Under the pieces are notes generated by a model. That model did not search any database, was not told the DNA's origin, and was given only the letters and a program-made list of their open reading frames with translations. Shown here piece after piece: positions 34,123 through 44,180 of a DNA stretch of 64,000 bases. This DNA is from Valencia hispanica. Taxonomy: Eukaryota > Chordata > Actinopteri > Cyprinodontiformes > Valenciidae. Both the position numbers and the translations under genes were made by a program. The stretch covers positions 11,171,193 to 11,235,192 of the forward strand of contig OY747702.1 of assembly GCA_963556495.2 (NCBI GenBank). Reading direction: 5' to 3'. Position 1 is the first letter of the stretch. Every line of letters begins with the position of its first letter.

Positions 34123-35220
34123 CTATCTGGATGGGAAGCTAAAGCTTTGATGAGAGCCCTCACCTTGATGATCATGGCAAGGAACCGTGCTAGTCAATCT
34201 TGCTGTGTTCTGGGGGCATGAGCCCCTGGAATGAACTCCACCACAAAAAGAACAGGTGTGCAAGAACCTGCAGCTGGAGACGGAGCAGCCCAGGTCATTG
34301 AAGTTATTACACACCATCCTTCCCCCCTGGTAGAGCAAGGGACGGCCGCGCTCATCGACACCCCCGGGGACAGGGGTGGTGGACCTCGGCTTGCTTGGAA
34401 GAAGTTTAGGTATGACCGGAGGTGGGGGGGCAGCAACAGACAAGCGGTCGGAGGCGTTTGAGTAGCGGGCGGCGGAGACCTGAGAATGGGGAGGAGCAAC
34501 AGAGGTGGTGGCGGGGTGGGAGGGAGCACCGCATAAACTGCAGAACAGGGACGCACGGGCTGCAAAGTCTCGGCAATACAGCTGAGTCGAGAGCGCCCCA
34601 GTATGTCCCATGATTAAATTGAGCGAGCCGCCAAACAAATGGTGTCTAAATAAAAAGAAAAGGCGGGGGCGGAACAGAGCTTGAGGAAAAGGAAAAAGAA
34701 GGAATGGAGAAATGAGAGTTTGAGGGAGGTACGCTCTGCCTAGATAAAGATGTAAAGAAGCTGGCCATATAAGCGGCAAAATCTGAGAAGGTGGGAGCAG
34801 ATCCAGGTGGACATGGCGTTTGGCTCCCGGCAGAGGGCACTTTGGGCGTTGGACCTGAAGAAGGAAGCTGGTAAACGTAGCTGAAGGATCCGCCCCCAGA
34901 AACAGTGGGGACCCCAACAGGACCAGGAAGTATTTGGTGGGAGACAGGGGGCCGATGTGAAGGAGACGGAAAAAGTCTAAAAAGTCTGGATTTATTACCC
35001 GAGCGGCTGAAGGGGACGCCCCTCGCTGAAGCCGTGCCACGGTCCAGCTGGACATATCGGGGCGGCCGGAGGCGGCAGCAGGAGGGCGCCGAGCTCGAGG
35101 GGAATCCCCGAAGCGGAGTGAGGTATCTCGGCGAAGGTGGGAAGGAGATGGAGGAGCCCAAGCTGAGCGGTTTGAAGCAGTGGCCTGAGAAAAAACTCTG
35201 AGACGGGGAGGGAGAAGCAA
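34123..35220 (-). CDS. DIRS gag-like protein with tandem zinc motifs
   Basis: Intact frame of 365 codons, the first gene of the DIRS element. The N-terminal two thirds are rich in Pro, Ser, Arg and Leu with no recognisable fold. Residues 304-335 carry two zinc-type motifs in a row: C-x7-C-x4-C-x3-H (CNNFNDLGC...CRFLH) and C-x2-C-x3-H-x4-C (CSFCGGVHSRGSC). This CCCH-plus-knuckle arrangement is usual for the ORF1 of DIRS/Ngaro elements and points to RNA packaging. The frame in the Pro/Ser-rich part is also open on other frames because of composition, so the zinc block is the firm evidence. The start at 35220 is the first Met; an earlier start is not excluded. Confidence 0.75.
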   Translation of the reverse strand: MLLPPRLRVFSQATASNRSAWAPPSPSHLRRDTSLRFGDSPRARRPPAAASGRPDMSSWTVARLQRGASPSAARVINPDFLDFFRLLHIGPLSPTKYFLVLLGSPLFLGADPSATFTSFLLQVQRPKCPLPGAKRHVHLDLLPPSQILPLIWPASLHLYLGRAYLPQTLISPFLLFPFPQALFRPRLFFLFRHHLFGGSLNLIMGHTGALSTQLYCRDFAARASLFCSLCGAPSHPATTSVAPPHSQVSAARYSNASDRLSVAAPPPPVIPKLLPSKPRSTTPVPGGVDERGRPLLYQGGRMVCNNFNDLGCSVSSCRFLHTCSFCGGVHSRGSCPQNTARLTSTVPCHDHQGEGSHQSFSFPSR

Positions 35221-35245
35221 GCAGTGCCTGAGCGACTGAGTTGAA

Positions 35246-35257
35246 GCGTGGTCCTGC
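35246..35257 (+). repeat. DIRS right inverted terminal sequence
   Basis: GCGTGGTCCTGC; pairs with 31873-31885 and matches 8888-8899. Both right ends are followed by TCC and GAAC. Confidence 0.75.
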
Positions 35258-36009
35258 TCCTGAACCTAAGTTAACTCCATATATGTGCAGCTTTATTTTT
35301 GTGCAATATTAAATTTATAAATAATCAGGAAAGCAGAAAACGTATTCATCTTTTTATATTTTGCATTTCAGTTCAAACAATTTTTAAATTTTGTTTTTAT
35401 AACATCTAGCTTGTATTTTATTTAGAATATCTTCATCTTTAGTTATGTTATGATAATTTTTGTGTAGCATGTTTCGAATGATTTGCATTTGTTTTTAATG
35501 TGTTTTTGCACAATAAATATTCATAAAATGGCATTTTATAGAAAGAATATAAAATATGTATAGAAAAGAATATATTGCAATAAATATTGTTGTCGCACAT
35601 GCTTCAGATTATATCTCAATATAGATTTACGGTCATATCGCTCAGCACTAGCTAGAATGCTAAACTCACATGTGTTTTCTGGTTACTAATACATTGTTAG
35701 GATAATACTTTAAATTATTTCTTGTTGATTATATCTTACCATCTCCCTAACAATAACTTGTCAATAATAGTTAGTGGTTGAGGGTCTTAAATCCCAGATA
35801 TAAAACCCCATCAGTTTAAAATGTTCACTGTGGTATGCAGATAATGTTGTGGGAAAATTTTATGGTTGCTCTTGGTACAGGAGAATAGTGTAGAATTCAT
35901 TTGCGCCACTCATTGAACTATTGATAAGGGAATTAATAAGGAATTGGATTGATGGGTAGAGTCAACAACAGTATTGATAAAACCTTATCAATTCCCACCC
36001 CTAGTTATA
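35258..36009. other. No gene seen; A/T-rich
   Basis: Very A/T-rich. TATCTCAATATAGATTTACG and ATATCGCTCAGCACTAGC near 35615-35650 look like one arm of a MITE. No coding pattern. Confidence 0.45.
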
Positions 36010-36145
36010 ACCATCCATCCATTCATTTATTGTCTGCACATACTTATCCTTACAAGGTTGCCAGGAAGCCGGTGATTATCTCCAACGGTCATTGGACAAG
36101 AGGCAGGGTACACCTGGGACAGGCTGCCAGTCCATCACATTAAAC
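36010..36145 (+). repeat. CCATCCATT-type dispersed repeat
   Basis: CCATCCATCCATTCATTTAT followed by GGCAGGGTACACCTGGGACA and GGCTGCCAGTCCATCACA, the common fish repeat read in this order. A short relative of its start is at 47288-47312. Confidence 0.7.
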
Positions 36146-36399
36146 CATATATATCTACAGAGAAATCACATAAAGGCTTTACATACCTCTTTGTGACAAT
36201 GTATAGAAACCGCTGTGACATCACAGACAAGCAAAGACTCCTATTCATACTGATTTTTAGCTAATCTGCTAAAACCAAAGATGTACCATTCAAACTACAG
36301 CCTCAAAGACATCATAAAACACTGGGTTATACACAAATTAATCATAGGAGAAGAAGAAAAGAACTCAAATGAAATTAAAGAAATTATTTCTCACCAAAA

Positions 36400-36600
36400 T
36401 ACCTGTACAGTCTTAATGTTTACTTGTCTTCCTCTGTTCTCTCCGCTTTGTTTACCTCCTGCCACTCTTCCTCGTGCTCCGGTTGCAATTTATTTCCCAG
36501 CTCCCTCTACATACTCTCTCTCCCCCACCTGCATCCGTTTAGTCTTGATTATCTCTTGTTTATGTTTCATTCTTCACTCCTCCCCAGGATACTTAAGGCC
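36400..36600 (+). repeat. Pyrimidine-rich dispersed repeat family C, fragment
   Basis: T/C-rich with CACCTGCATCCGTTTAGTCT and CTCCCCAGGATACTTAAGGC, parallel to the family C ends at 11190-11250 and 62080-62150. Confidence 0.5.
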
Positions 36601-39473
36601 TGGTTCAAACGGCTGGATTTAAAAATTGTTGCAAGAGTTTCAGACCGCACACACAGCGATGAAATAAAAAATCACTGATATTCCTGTTTTGGTCCTAGTG
36701 TGTGTGGTGTGTGTGGCCAACACACCATACACGAACCGATTTTACTCACAAACATTCCAAGCTCAGACAGGGAATCTCACAAAACCTCATGATATAAAAC
36801 GTGACTAAAGTCAAAGAAGTAAATAAAAATGGATGCCGAGGATGAGGCATTGGCATAAGTTTGTGGGCTAGTTAACAGAAACAAAAAAAAAATCCTTCTG
36901 TTGGATAAAGGAGTGGACACAGGAGGAGCAGGGGCTCTACTTTCTATACAAAGATATGGAGGTGAATTATTGTTTGTGTAACAACATTTCCCAGTGGAAA
37001 AAACCCACTTTGCTCTGACTGATCTCTGTTTGTATTGTGGATTGCGGTCGAGTGAGCCGACGCTTGGAAATAATAGACGCTTCCAAGGTGTATCACTGCC
37101 TTTAACCTCGCTTTCTGATTGGCTACACTTTACATTCATCAGGCTCCATGCTCGTTGGTCCTCGCACCACACACTCTGTGATATCGGGCCAAGAATATCC
37201 AACATGTTGAATATCCCTGATTTGTGATCGGAGCGGTCCCGATGTCCTTCCGAGCAGACCAGAGCGCTCAGAACACACCACACACTCATTGCCCCTGGCA
37301 GCCAACACATTCACAACAATCTGAGGTGCATTCAGGCATCCACAGAGGCCATTAGCGGACCCTAGTGGGCAGGTACGATGATAACATTTACTTCATGCAG
37401 GCTATGGTGCTAACTGGACATTATAGCTGACAAGGAGGTATGAGCTGGGCTTTAGAGTTATTTTCATTTCATCAGTGGTCATAATCTGTCAACTGGCCCA
37501 AACAGGGATTAGAATAAAAATAAATGGGAACAGAGTGGAATACAAGTATTCATATATTATCATATACTATTAAGATAAATGAAAATATGAGGAAAATGTT
37601 AGCATTTTTGAAAATGTCATTGGGTTGCTCAAACACAACAAAAAGAAACCCATATGTCATAGTTTTAGTACTTGGGTATAAGATGGAGTCCATCACAACT
37701 AGTGATGGAATTAACTGAAGGAGGAAAGCTGATGTGATTAGAAGGAAGGCCATCCATTTTACTGTAAATATGAATAAATCTATGAAAGGCCTAAAAACCT
37801 GACAATCTAGGTTTGAAACTAGAATTTAGAATATTTAACTTTTCCCACTACCCAGAGTCACCTTCTGTTCCCCGATGACCAAAATCCCATATAGCTCAGA
37901 AGGAAAGTGTCACTACACACTGCACCAGACGCTGCTGATTTGAAGCTTCTTCAGAGTTAACTGATCCCTGGCCAGTTTCTATTCCAGTGGTGGCTTACAG
38001 TGTACCAGTTCCAGGGCTTGAGCTTTCTGGCATACCACATCAAGTTACCCCCTGGCATACGGTCCAGTTTCCTTCCTAGTTTCTGTCTCTCAGAGAAATA
38101 CCCGCAGTACTCCCCACGTTCCTGCATTGAGGTGTGATTATCAGGTGAGTTTTCGGCACCCGGCGACAGCTGACCTCATTACAACACGGATTTCTGCACT
38201 GTAGTCAGCTGCAATCACTGGAGATTTCTTCACTCACGCTTGTACATATACTTTGCTTCTAGAGTTAGCTCAGGCATCCAAAGTGCAGTCACTACAGAGG
38301 ACCGGGACAGGTCCCATCAGAATAAGAGCAGCACAGGATCTGCAAGAGCCTCTATTTGAACCCTTGGTATTTTCATGAATTCCTCCCTCCAACAGGCATT
38401 TTGTTTGTGGCTGCCGCCCCCCCCAAAAAAAACCCATCTCACTATGAGCTTTTTTCTTCCTTCTTCAATCAACATGAAGCAGTATATTGATTTACCCACC
38501 CACACCTGCCATCATCAGCTTGCTTCTCTTCATATTAGAATTTGTGTTGTTCTGTGAAACTGCTCAAAACTCAAAAAGTTAAAATTGGACTGTTAGAACC
38601 AAAATAACCAACAATATAAATCTTGAAATAGGTGCTACTCAAACTGGAATTGGTAAAAGATTGCAATTCTTTTTATTGTTATATTATTTGCCAGAACGGA
38701 CGAGCTTACTGGCCTTTAAGTCTTTAGAGACCCAGTAATTATGTTGATGAAGAGTTTGTATTATCTTTACTGATTGGCTCGATTGGGTGATTGATGTGAC
38801 ATGATTGTCAGACTGCGTGACAAATTAGTTTTGACTGGCAGTGTCAGTGGTGTCAGGGTCCATCCCATTATAGCTGTTTTACCATCATTTGTCTAGATTA
38901 TTGGATCTGCTGCCATCTTATCTGATGACGGCTGGCGTCCCTTAATGACTGCTCCCCAGTTACCTTCCGTATCTCTCCTTCTTCTCTGTTTTCTTCATCA
39001 CCTTTTCATTGTTGTCGACATTCATTGTCAAGAAATCAGAATGTTGAATTCTTCTAATCCTGGAGTAAATTGGATTTTTTTTCTTCAACTCTTTTTAGCT
39101 GTTTTAGCCATTGTTTGATCATCTTTGGTGTTTTAACAAAGCCGTTTACCTTTGACCTGGCTACAGCACATTTTAGAGATGAGCAATCACCTTTTTATTT
39201 GACAACTTGATAAAAGACATGCGTCATCGTGATAATGAAAATTTACGATGAATGAAATTTAGAAAATTGATCAAATGCAATGTTTGTCCTGTTAGAAATA
39301 GAAATATGCATTATAGAAAGAGATTAAACCCTGTAAATGTTCTTTATTTTTGAAACGATCTGAAATAAGTGTCACACTTGAGTCGCCATCTCTGTATGCT
39401 GATGGTCATGAGATCTAAACTATGGCTGAAAGAACAAGATACTGGATACAAGAGACCAACCTGGATACAATAT
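36601..39473. other. No gene recognised
   Basis: About 2.9 kb. GTGTGTGGTGTGTGTGGCCA near 36700 and the mirrored CACACCACACACTCATT near 37274 could be arms of an eroded MITE. The minus frame 36777-37310 (177 codons) spans these arms, has no domain signature and is probably accidental. A C/A homopolymer lies at 38415-38430. Confidence 0.4.
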
Positions 39474-39515
39474 CTTAGCTCCTCCCAGATGCTTCATCAC
39501 CTGGGAGGAGCTAAG
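39474..39515. repeat. Perfect 15-bp inverted repeat
   Basis: CTTAGCTCCTCCCAG (39474-39488) and its exact reverse complement CTGGGAGGAGCTAAG (39501-39515) around a 12-base spacer. It lies 38 bases before the L1 insertion's left duplication. Confidence 0.9.
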
Positions 39516-39552
39516 AGTAAAGCCACCTCTTCTCCAACTGACCGATTGTGAT

Positions 39553-39568
39553 GGAAATACATGTTTTA
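39553..39568 (+). repeat. L1 copy 1 target-site duplication, left
   Basis: GGAAATACATGTTTTA, identical to 43811-43826. Confidence 0.93.
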
Positions 39569-39673
39569 AAAGCATAAATATCAGCTCCTCTCTGACAGCA
39601 TGGTGGGAGTTTCTAAAAAGGACAGAGTCCACAATAATCCAATGCAGACGTACACCCATCTGGAATAACAATC

Positions 39674-40530
39674 TTGCAAAAAAAATGTATGATAAGTTTT
39701 CCAGTCTGGAGGTGCAATGGAATTAAATACCTGGAACATATATTTGAAGGAACAGACTTTATCCCATTTAATACATTAATTACACAATATGGAATTGATA
39801 AAAACAAATTCTTAGAATATCAACAAATTAAATCTATTATTAAAGGTAAATTTAGGCTCAATACAGCTGAATTACAAATTCCAGCAAGATTTTTAGATTT
39901 TTAATCTCAACCCCCCCAAATTGCTGTCTAAAATATACAAAACTTTATCTACATTAGATGAATCAATAGCCATCCCTATTTCAAAATGGCAGGTGGATTT
40001 ATCAGCCAGCTTTGACCAAAACGTCTGGTCTCAGATATGTTTAAGAACCTTTAAAATAACAAAAAATCCTAATTTGCAATTAATACAATACAAAATCCTT
40101 CATAGAGTACACTATACAGGTCAACGAATGTTTAGGATGGGTTTTACATCGTCTAATACCTGCTTACAATGCACAAGCAATATACCAGATACTTATGTTC
40201 ATGCGCTTTGGTTCTGTCCACCTGTTAAGAAATTTTGGTGCCAGATATGTGAGGACTTATCAAAGTGTATGAAATGTAACATCCCACCATCTCCCTCAAA
40301 TTGCCTGTTAGGAAATTTAAATGATGTCACCATGGACACAGTCAGTTCTAATGGTTCACATTGCCTTATGCATCGCTAAGAAAACTATCCTCCTGAACTG
40401 GAAAAATAAAAAAGCTCTTAATATTAATCAGTATAGAAATCTCTTGTTGGACCATATTGGTCTTGAGACTGCCTCTGGCTCCATATCTGATCAATCTCTC
40501 TGGGCTCCTTTGATCGGCTCCATCACCTAG
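39674..40530 (+). pseudogene. L1 ORF2 C-terminal part, frameshifted
   Basis: Frame 39674-39904 reads GIKYLEHIFEGTDFIPFNTL, typical of the L1 region after the RT. A stop follows, with a frame change at a C7 run (39911-39917). Frame 39921-40379 continues with QYKILHRVHYTGQRMFRMGF, then the L1 zinc knuckle C-x2-C-x8-H-x4-C (Cys 40161-40163, Cys 40170-40172, His 40200-40202, Cys 40215-40217). The end of ORF2 falls around 40530, after one more frame change. The knuckle is needed for retrotransposition in other L1s. The endonuclease and RT core are absent through 5' truncation. Confidence 0.88.
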
Positions 40531-43500
40531 TGGGGGGCACTTGGTTTTGTCGTTTAGGACACTGTTGCTGATGTGGGGGTTTTGGGGTTGGAGGCGTCTG
40601 GGGGGGACCCCGGGGGATGGGATCACTGGGCGGATGGGGCGGTGGACGTCGTGGCCGGCCTGGGGTTGGGCTTTGGGTGGTGACTCCTGATGGCTGCATG
40701 CGGTGCCTTGGGGGGGTTGCACTGGCGGACATGGGTTACTGGCCTGGTGGCCGTGCTGCGCCTGGGTAGGGTCTGAGGTGGGCCTGGGGATTCGGGGCTC
40801 GGGGGCGCCGCGCCCCCTAGCTGTGGTCCTGGCTGGGGGTCGGCCGGCGTGGGGTCTCTGTTGGCTGTGGGGGTCGTGGCCGGCATGTGCAGCCGCCTCT
40901 CTTTTTTTCTCTGGGCCGATTGTCATCGCCAGTCCCTGTATGGCGTCTCGCTTGTTTGCTGGTTGGGGTGCCTGGCTGCTGGTCGCGGCGGCTGGGTGGC
41001 GTTTCTGGGCCGGATCAGTCCTTTTTTGCACTGGACTTGGCTCCTGGGTCTTGGTCTTTGTGTGGGGCACTGGGGTCGGGCATTTGGCCGGGTTCGGTCG
41101 GACTTGCGGGTAGACTGGCCGGGTGGTGGGTGTGCAGGGCAGGTGGGTGGGGCGCTGGGTTTGGTCTCCTGCCAGGCCGTTGAGCAACAGTGGTCGCTCC
41201 ACAAAGAATGAGGCTGGTGGATGTCGGCCTGTTGGGTCGGCCGCCCGGCTCATCGGTTTGCTCCTGGTCTGGGCAGGTACGTCGACTTGGTTCGGGCTAC
41301 GGTGGCCTCCGGTGTGCGGTTGGCGCTGGGGGCCTCCTTTGCTGGCGGGGAGGCTGCTGCTGTGTGGCAACAGGTGTTCTCCCCCTACGAGGGGACTTGG
41401 ACGGGGGGGAGGGGTGTGCGGGAGGGTGGGGGGGGGGGGATGTTGCGAACTCAACCTGGGTGTCTAGTGTCTTTTGTGTTTTGAGAGTAGAGAGAATGTC
41501 AGGGTGGGTTTAGTTCCCCTTCTGGGATGGGGCTGGGGGGACTGCCTTGGGGTCCGTGGGGCTTTGTGGTGCTGTGGCCGTGGGCCCCGGGTCGGACGTG
41601 CCATGGCCTCCCTCCCCTGGTGGATCCCGGTGAACAGTGGTGCCTATTGGGGTCAGTGGGGGAGCTGGCTCCCTGGGAAGACATTTTGTCTCCCAGTCCT
41701 TCCCTCCCCATCCCTGGACACCTCTGTCCACCCGCCCCATCACTTTACCACTCATATAGGGTCTTGGGGCATGGGCACATCACTGGGGTGCAAGGAGGGG
41801 CTTCCCTCCTCGCTGTCCCGTGGTGTCCTGGGTCCCAATTTTAATATACAACTTAGACACTCCCACTTATAAGATTTTCACACGACCCATGTGTAGGGAC
41901 TTTGGGGTGGGCATCTAGAGGGGGGAGCGGTACAATCAGCTTCACCTCTGGTGCCGGTGCCCACTGTTAAACCACATATAGACACTGAGGGCTCGGGGTG
42001 GGGGTTGGGGGATGTGTGGCTGCCTCCCCCACATCCCACCCCTCTGTTTTAAATGCACATTATAACAACACGCATCACCACCATACTCGAGCGGGAGGAT
42101 GGAGGCTAGGGGTCTTTTCCCACGGGCCATCAGGGGTTTGGGTCCGGAGGAGGACAGGCGGTCTGGTCGGGGTCCTGGGCTGTCGGGCTGCTTTGCCACT
42201 GTGGGGCCCTTGGCGGTCTGCTTGTCTCAATCCTAGAAGGTAGGGGGTCCACCTCCCGGGTCCAGGGGCTGGTGGCTCTACTGGGGCATCAGTACCTGTA
42301 CCTGGGAACATAAAGTGTGCATGGGGTGTGTGAGTGAGGGTACAGCGTCATTTTTTTGGGTGTCTTGGTGAGTTAGTGAGAATGTATGTGTTTAAGAGGG
42401 AGGGAACGTATGACTGTGTCTGTATGTCTTTGTCTACCTGTCAGGTTTGATCTTGGTCTGCCCCCTCGCCTGGCGCACCTCAGGCCTTACACTTAATGGG
42501 GGGCCTATTTCCCCTCCGTCACTCCCCGCCGGTGACGGGGGCCCCTGCCTGCCGGTGGTCAATCCGGTTCGGACCTGGTGCGTGCCTGGCCGGGCCTGGG
42601 GGGGGCGGTGTGTCGGTCGGTGGTGCCTGCTCGGTGGCTCGGCGGGATGCGGATCCGGCGTCTCTGCTCATTTGATCACCTGTTCTGTGCGCACCGTGCG
42701 TGGCCGGTTCATTGGCGGGTTGGACCGGCCCTGGCCCTCGTTGGTACAACTTGGCGTCCAGATGCTGACTGAGCCCGGCCTGGGGATGCTGTCCGTCCCC
42801 TGCGGCTATTGGTGGGGCGCTGGGATGTTGGCGGTGGGGATTGGCCTAGGGCGGAGGCGTCGCGTGGCGGCCCCTGCAATGCCGGGAGCCCCTCGTCGGC
42901 CGGTCCCTTGTCGGGTCCCTGCTGGGGGGTGGGGTGCCCCTGGGCCCCGGCTCCCCCGGTACGTTGACCGTTGCCGGCGGAGCCGGTTGCCGGCGGAGCC
43001 CGTGGGCTCGTCACTGCTGCCCCCCGGGCCCCTGCATAGTGGCCGCTGGATGTTCCCCTGGGGTTCTCCTTTTCTCCTCTCTTGGGGGATGCGGTCGGCC
43101 CCGCCCGGGTCCGCCTGGAACTCTGGCGGACTCGGGCGGGCATCGATTCCTGGGGGACGGATTGATGTCTTCTCACACCAACTATCGACCACTCTTATGG
43201 AGAAACCTTATATGCACCAGCAAGCTTAACACACACACATAGATGTGGGGTCTCTGGTGTTTAAGGATATATTCTTGGGCTGAGGTTATCATTACTAGAG
43301 CTTGATTAATCGGTACCATGAGTTTTTCTGTGACATTGTTGTTGTATTTTTATATCTATTTTTGTGTGATGTGGTTGTGTAATTCTTAGTTCACAATGTT
43401 TGGTTGGTTTTGTCGATGTTCATTTTTCGTGTTTTGTTTTTCCCCCTCTCTCTGCCGTCCTGTGGGTATGGAGGCAGACTTCAATGTTTTCCTGTGTTTT

Positions 43501-43792
43501 CTTTGTTCCCCTTCCTCTCTTGTATTTTCAACTCACCCTCTCTCATGACATTTTGTTTCCTACCTCTCTTCTTCATCTTCCTTCTTTCTTCTCCTTAATT
43601 TTCCGTCTCCGTGTCCATAACATCAGGAAATAAAAACACCAACAATTCATAATAAAGATTTTTCACACATAAATCAATTGGAGTACTATAGCAAAAGCTG
43701 TACTGCTCCGCTTGTGAAAGTAAATCTGTTGGGCTTCTACTTGGTGCTCAGACACCAATTCTGAGCTCCACACTGCCAAACAGGACAGGTTA
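40531..43792 (+). other. L1 3' region, about 3.26 kb, G-rich on the sense strand
   Basis: Strongly G-rich sense strand with many G3-G7 runs and almost no A/T until about 43230, then a T-rich end with AATAAA at 43629-43634 and 43651-43656. The same sequence follows ORF2 in copy 2. Long open frames on both strands arise from low stop-codon content and do not stay in frame between the two copies. Confidence 0.85.
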
Positions 43793-43810
43793 AAAAAAAA
43801 AAAAAAAAAA

Positions 43811-43826
43811 GGAAATACATGTTTTA
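43811..43826 (+). repeat. L1 copy 1 target-site duplication, right
   Basis: GGAAATACATGTTTTA directly after the poly(A); identical to 39553-39568. Confidence 0.93.
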
Positions 43827-43956
43827 GTATTTAGGAATAATTACTTAGTTATGTTTTAGAAATGCAACCAGGGAATATGTAATGTAGAGACCAGACATGG
43901 TGCTTAAATGCTTAAAAAGATTTCAGTAAACACCCTTTTACCCACTTATACTCTGG

Positions 43957-44180
43957 CAGGGGTGCCCAATTCTGGTCCTCAAGGGCCGGTCTCCTGCATG
44001 TTTTAGTTCTTTCCCTGGTTCAGCACACCTGAATCAAATGATGGCTCATTAGCAGGCCTCTGCAGAACTTTGACATGCTGAGGAGGTAGTTGGACCATTT
44101 GAATCAGCTGTGTTGGAGCAGCGACACATCTAAAACTGTCTGGAGACCGGCCCTTGAGGCCCGGAATTGGACACCGATGC
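43957..44180. mobile_element. hAT-like palindromic MITE
   Basis: CAGGGGTGCCCAATTCTGGT, CCTCAAGGGCCGGTCTCC at the left is mirrored by GGAGACCGGCCCTTGAGGCC, CGGAATTGGACACC at the right. CACACCTGAATCAAATGAT sits in the middle. The flanks TATACTCTG and TATAGTGTG match at 7 of 9 and may be an eroded target duplication. Confidence 0.75.

Larger units (their letters stand above)
31873..35257 (-). mobile_element. DIRS-type tyrosine-recombinase retrotransposon
   Basis: About 3.4 kb on the minus strand in the order gag (34123-35220), RT-RNase H (about 32720-33960), tyrosine recombinase (32037-about 32620). The ends are inverted: GCAAGGACCACGC at 31873-31885 and GCGTGGTCCTGC at 35246-35257, differing by one base of length. 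Inverted rather than split direct repeats favour DIRS over Ngaro. It lacks LTRs and an integrase; such elements insert by recombinase from a circular DNA. The RT catalytic motif is lost and frames are broken, so this copy is probably immobile. The small element at 8341-8899 shares its ends. Confidence 0.85.
39569..43810 (+). mobile_element. L1-clade LINE, 5'-truncated, copy 1
   Basis: About 4.24 kb from a 5' truncation point to a poly(A) tail (43793-43810), flanked by perfect 16-bp duplications. It contains the last part of ORF2 and a very long G-rich 3' region. The left junction sits in TTTTAAA, which is also present in the intact element (compare GCTTTTAAAGC at 199-209 reversed), so microhomology was used at 5' joining. 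It is the same family as 1-4345 and 49726-53564. Perfect duplications indicate a fairly recent insertion. Confidence 0.93.

Noticed and set aside
34646..35161. 171-codon minus-strand frame overlapping the DIRS gag in another frame
   Set aside because: A composition shadow of the gag frame in a C-rich region; only the 34123-35220 frame contains the zinc motifs.
36777..37310. 177-codon minus-strand frame as a host gene
   Set aside because: No domain, overlapping plus-strand frames of similar length, and it spans what look like MITE arms.
40366..41454. 362-codon minus-strand Pro/His/Arg-rich frame and similar long frames at 50254-51013 and 42709-43192
   Set aside because: They lie antisense to the G-rich L1 3' region. 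Low A/T content removes stop codons from several frames at once, the residues are simple, and the frame is not kept between the two L1 copies.
42447..43229. Plus-strand frames of 260 and 283 codons in the L1 3' regions as a possible extra L1 gene
   Set aside because: A middle stretch does align in frame (51-base and 6-base differences), but an 8-base insertion upstream, a large block insertion, and a 12-versus-16 base difference downstream shift the frame, and no protein motif is visible.
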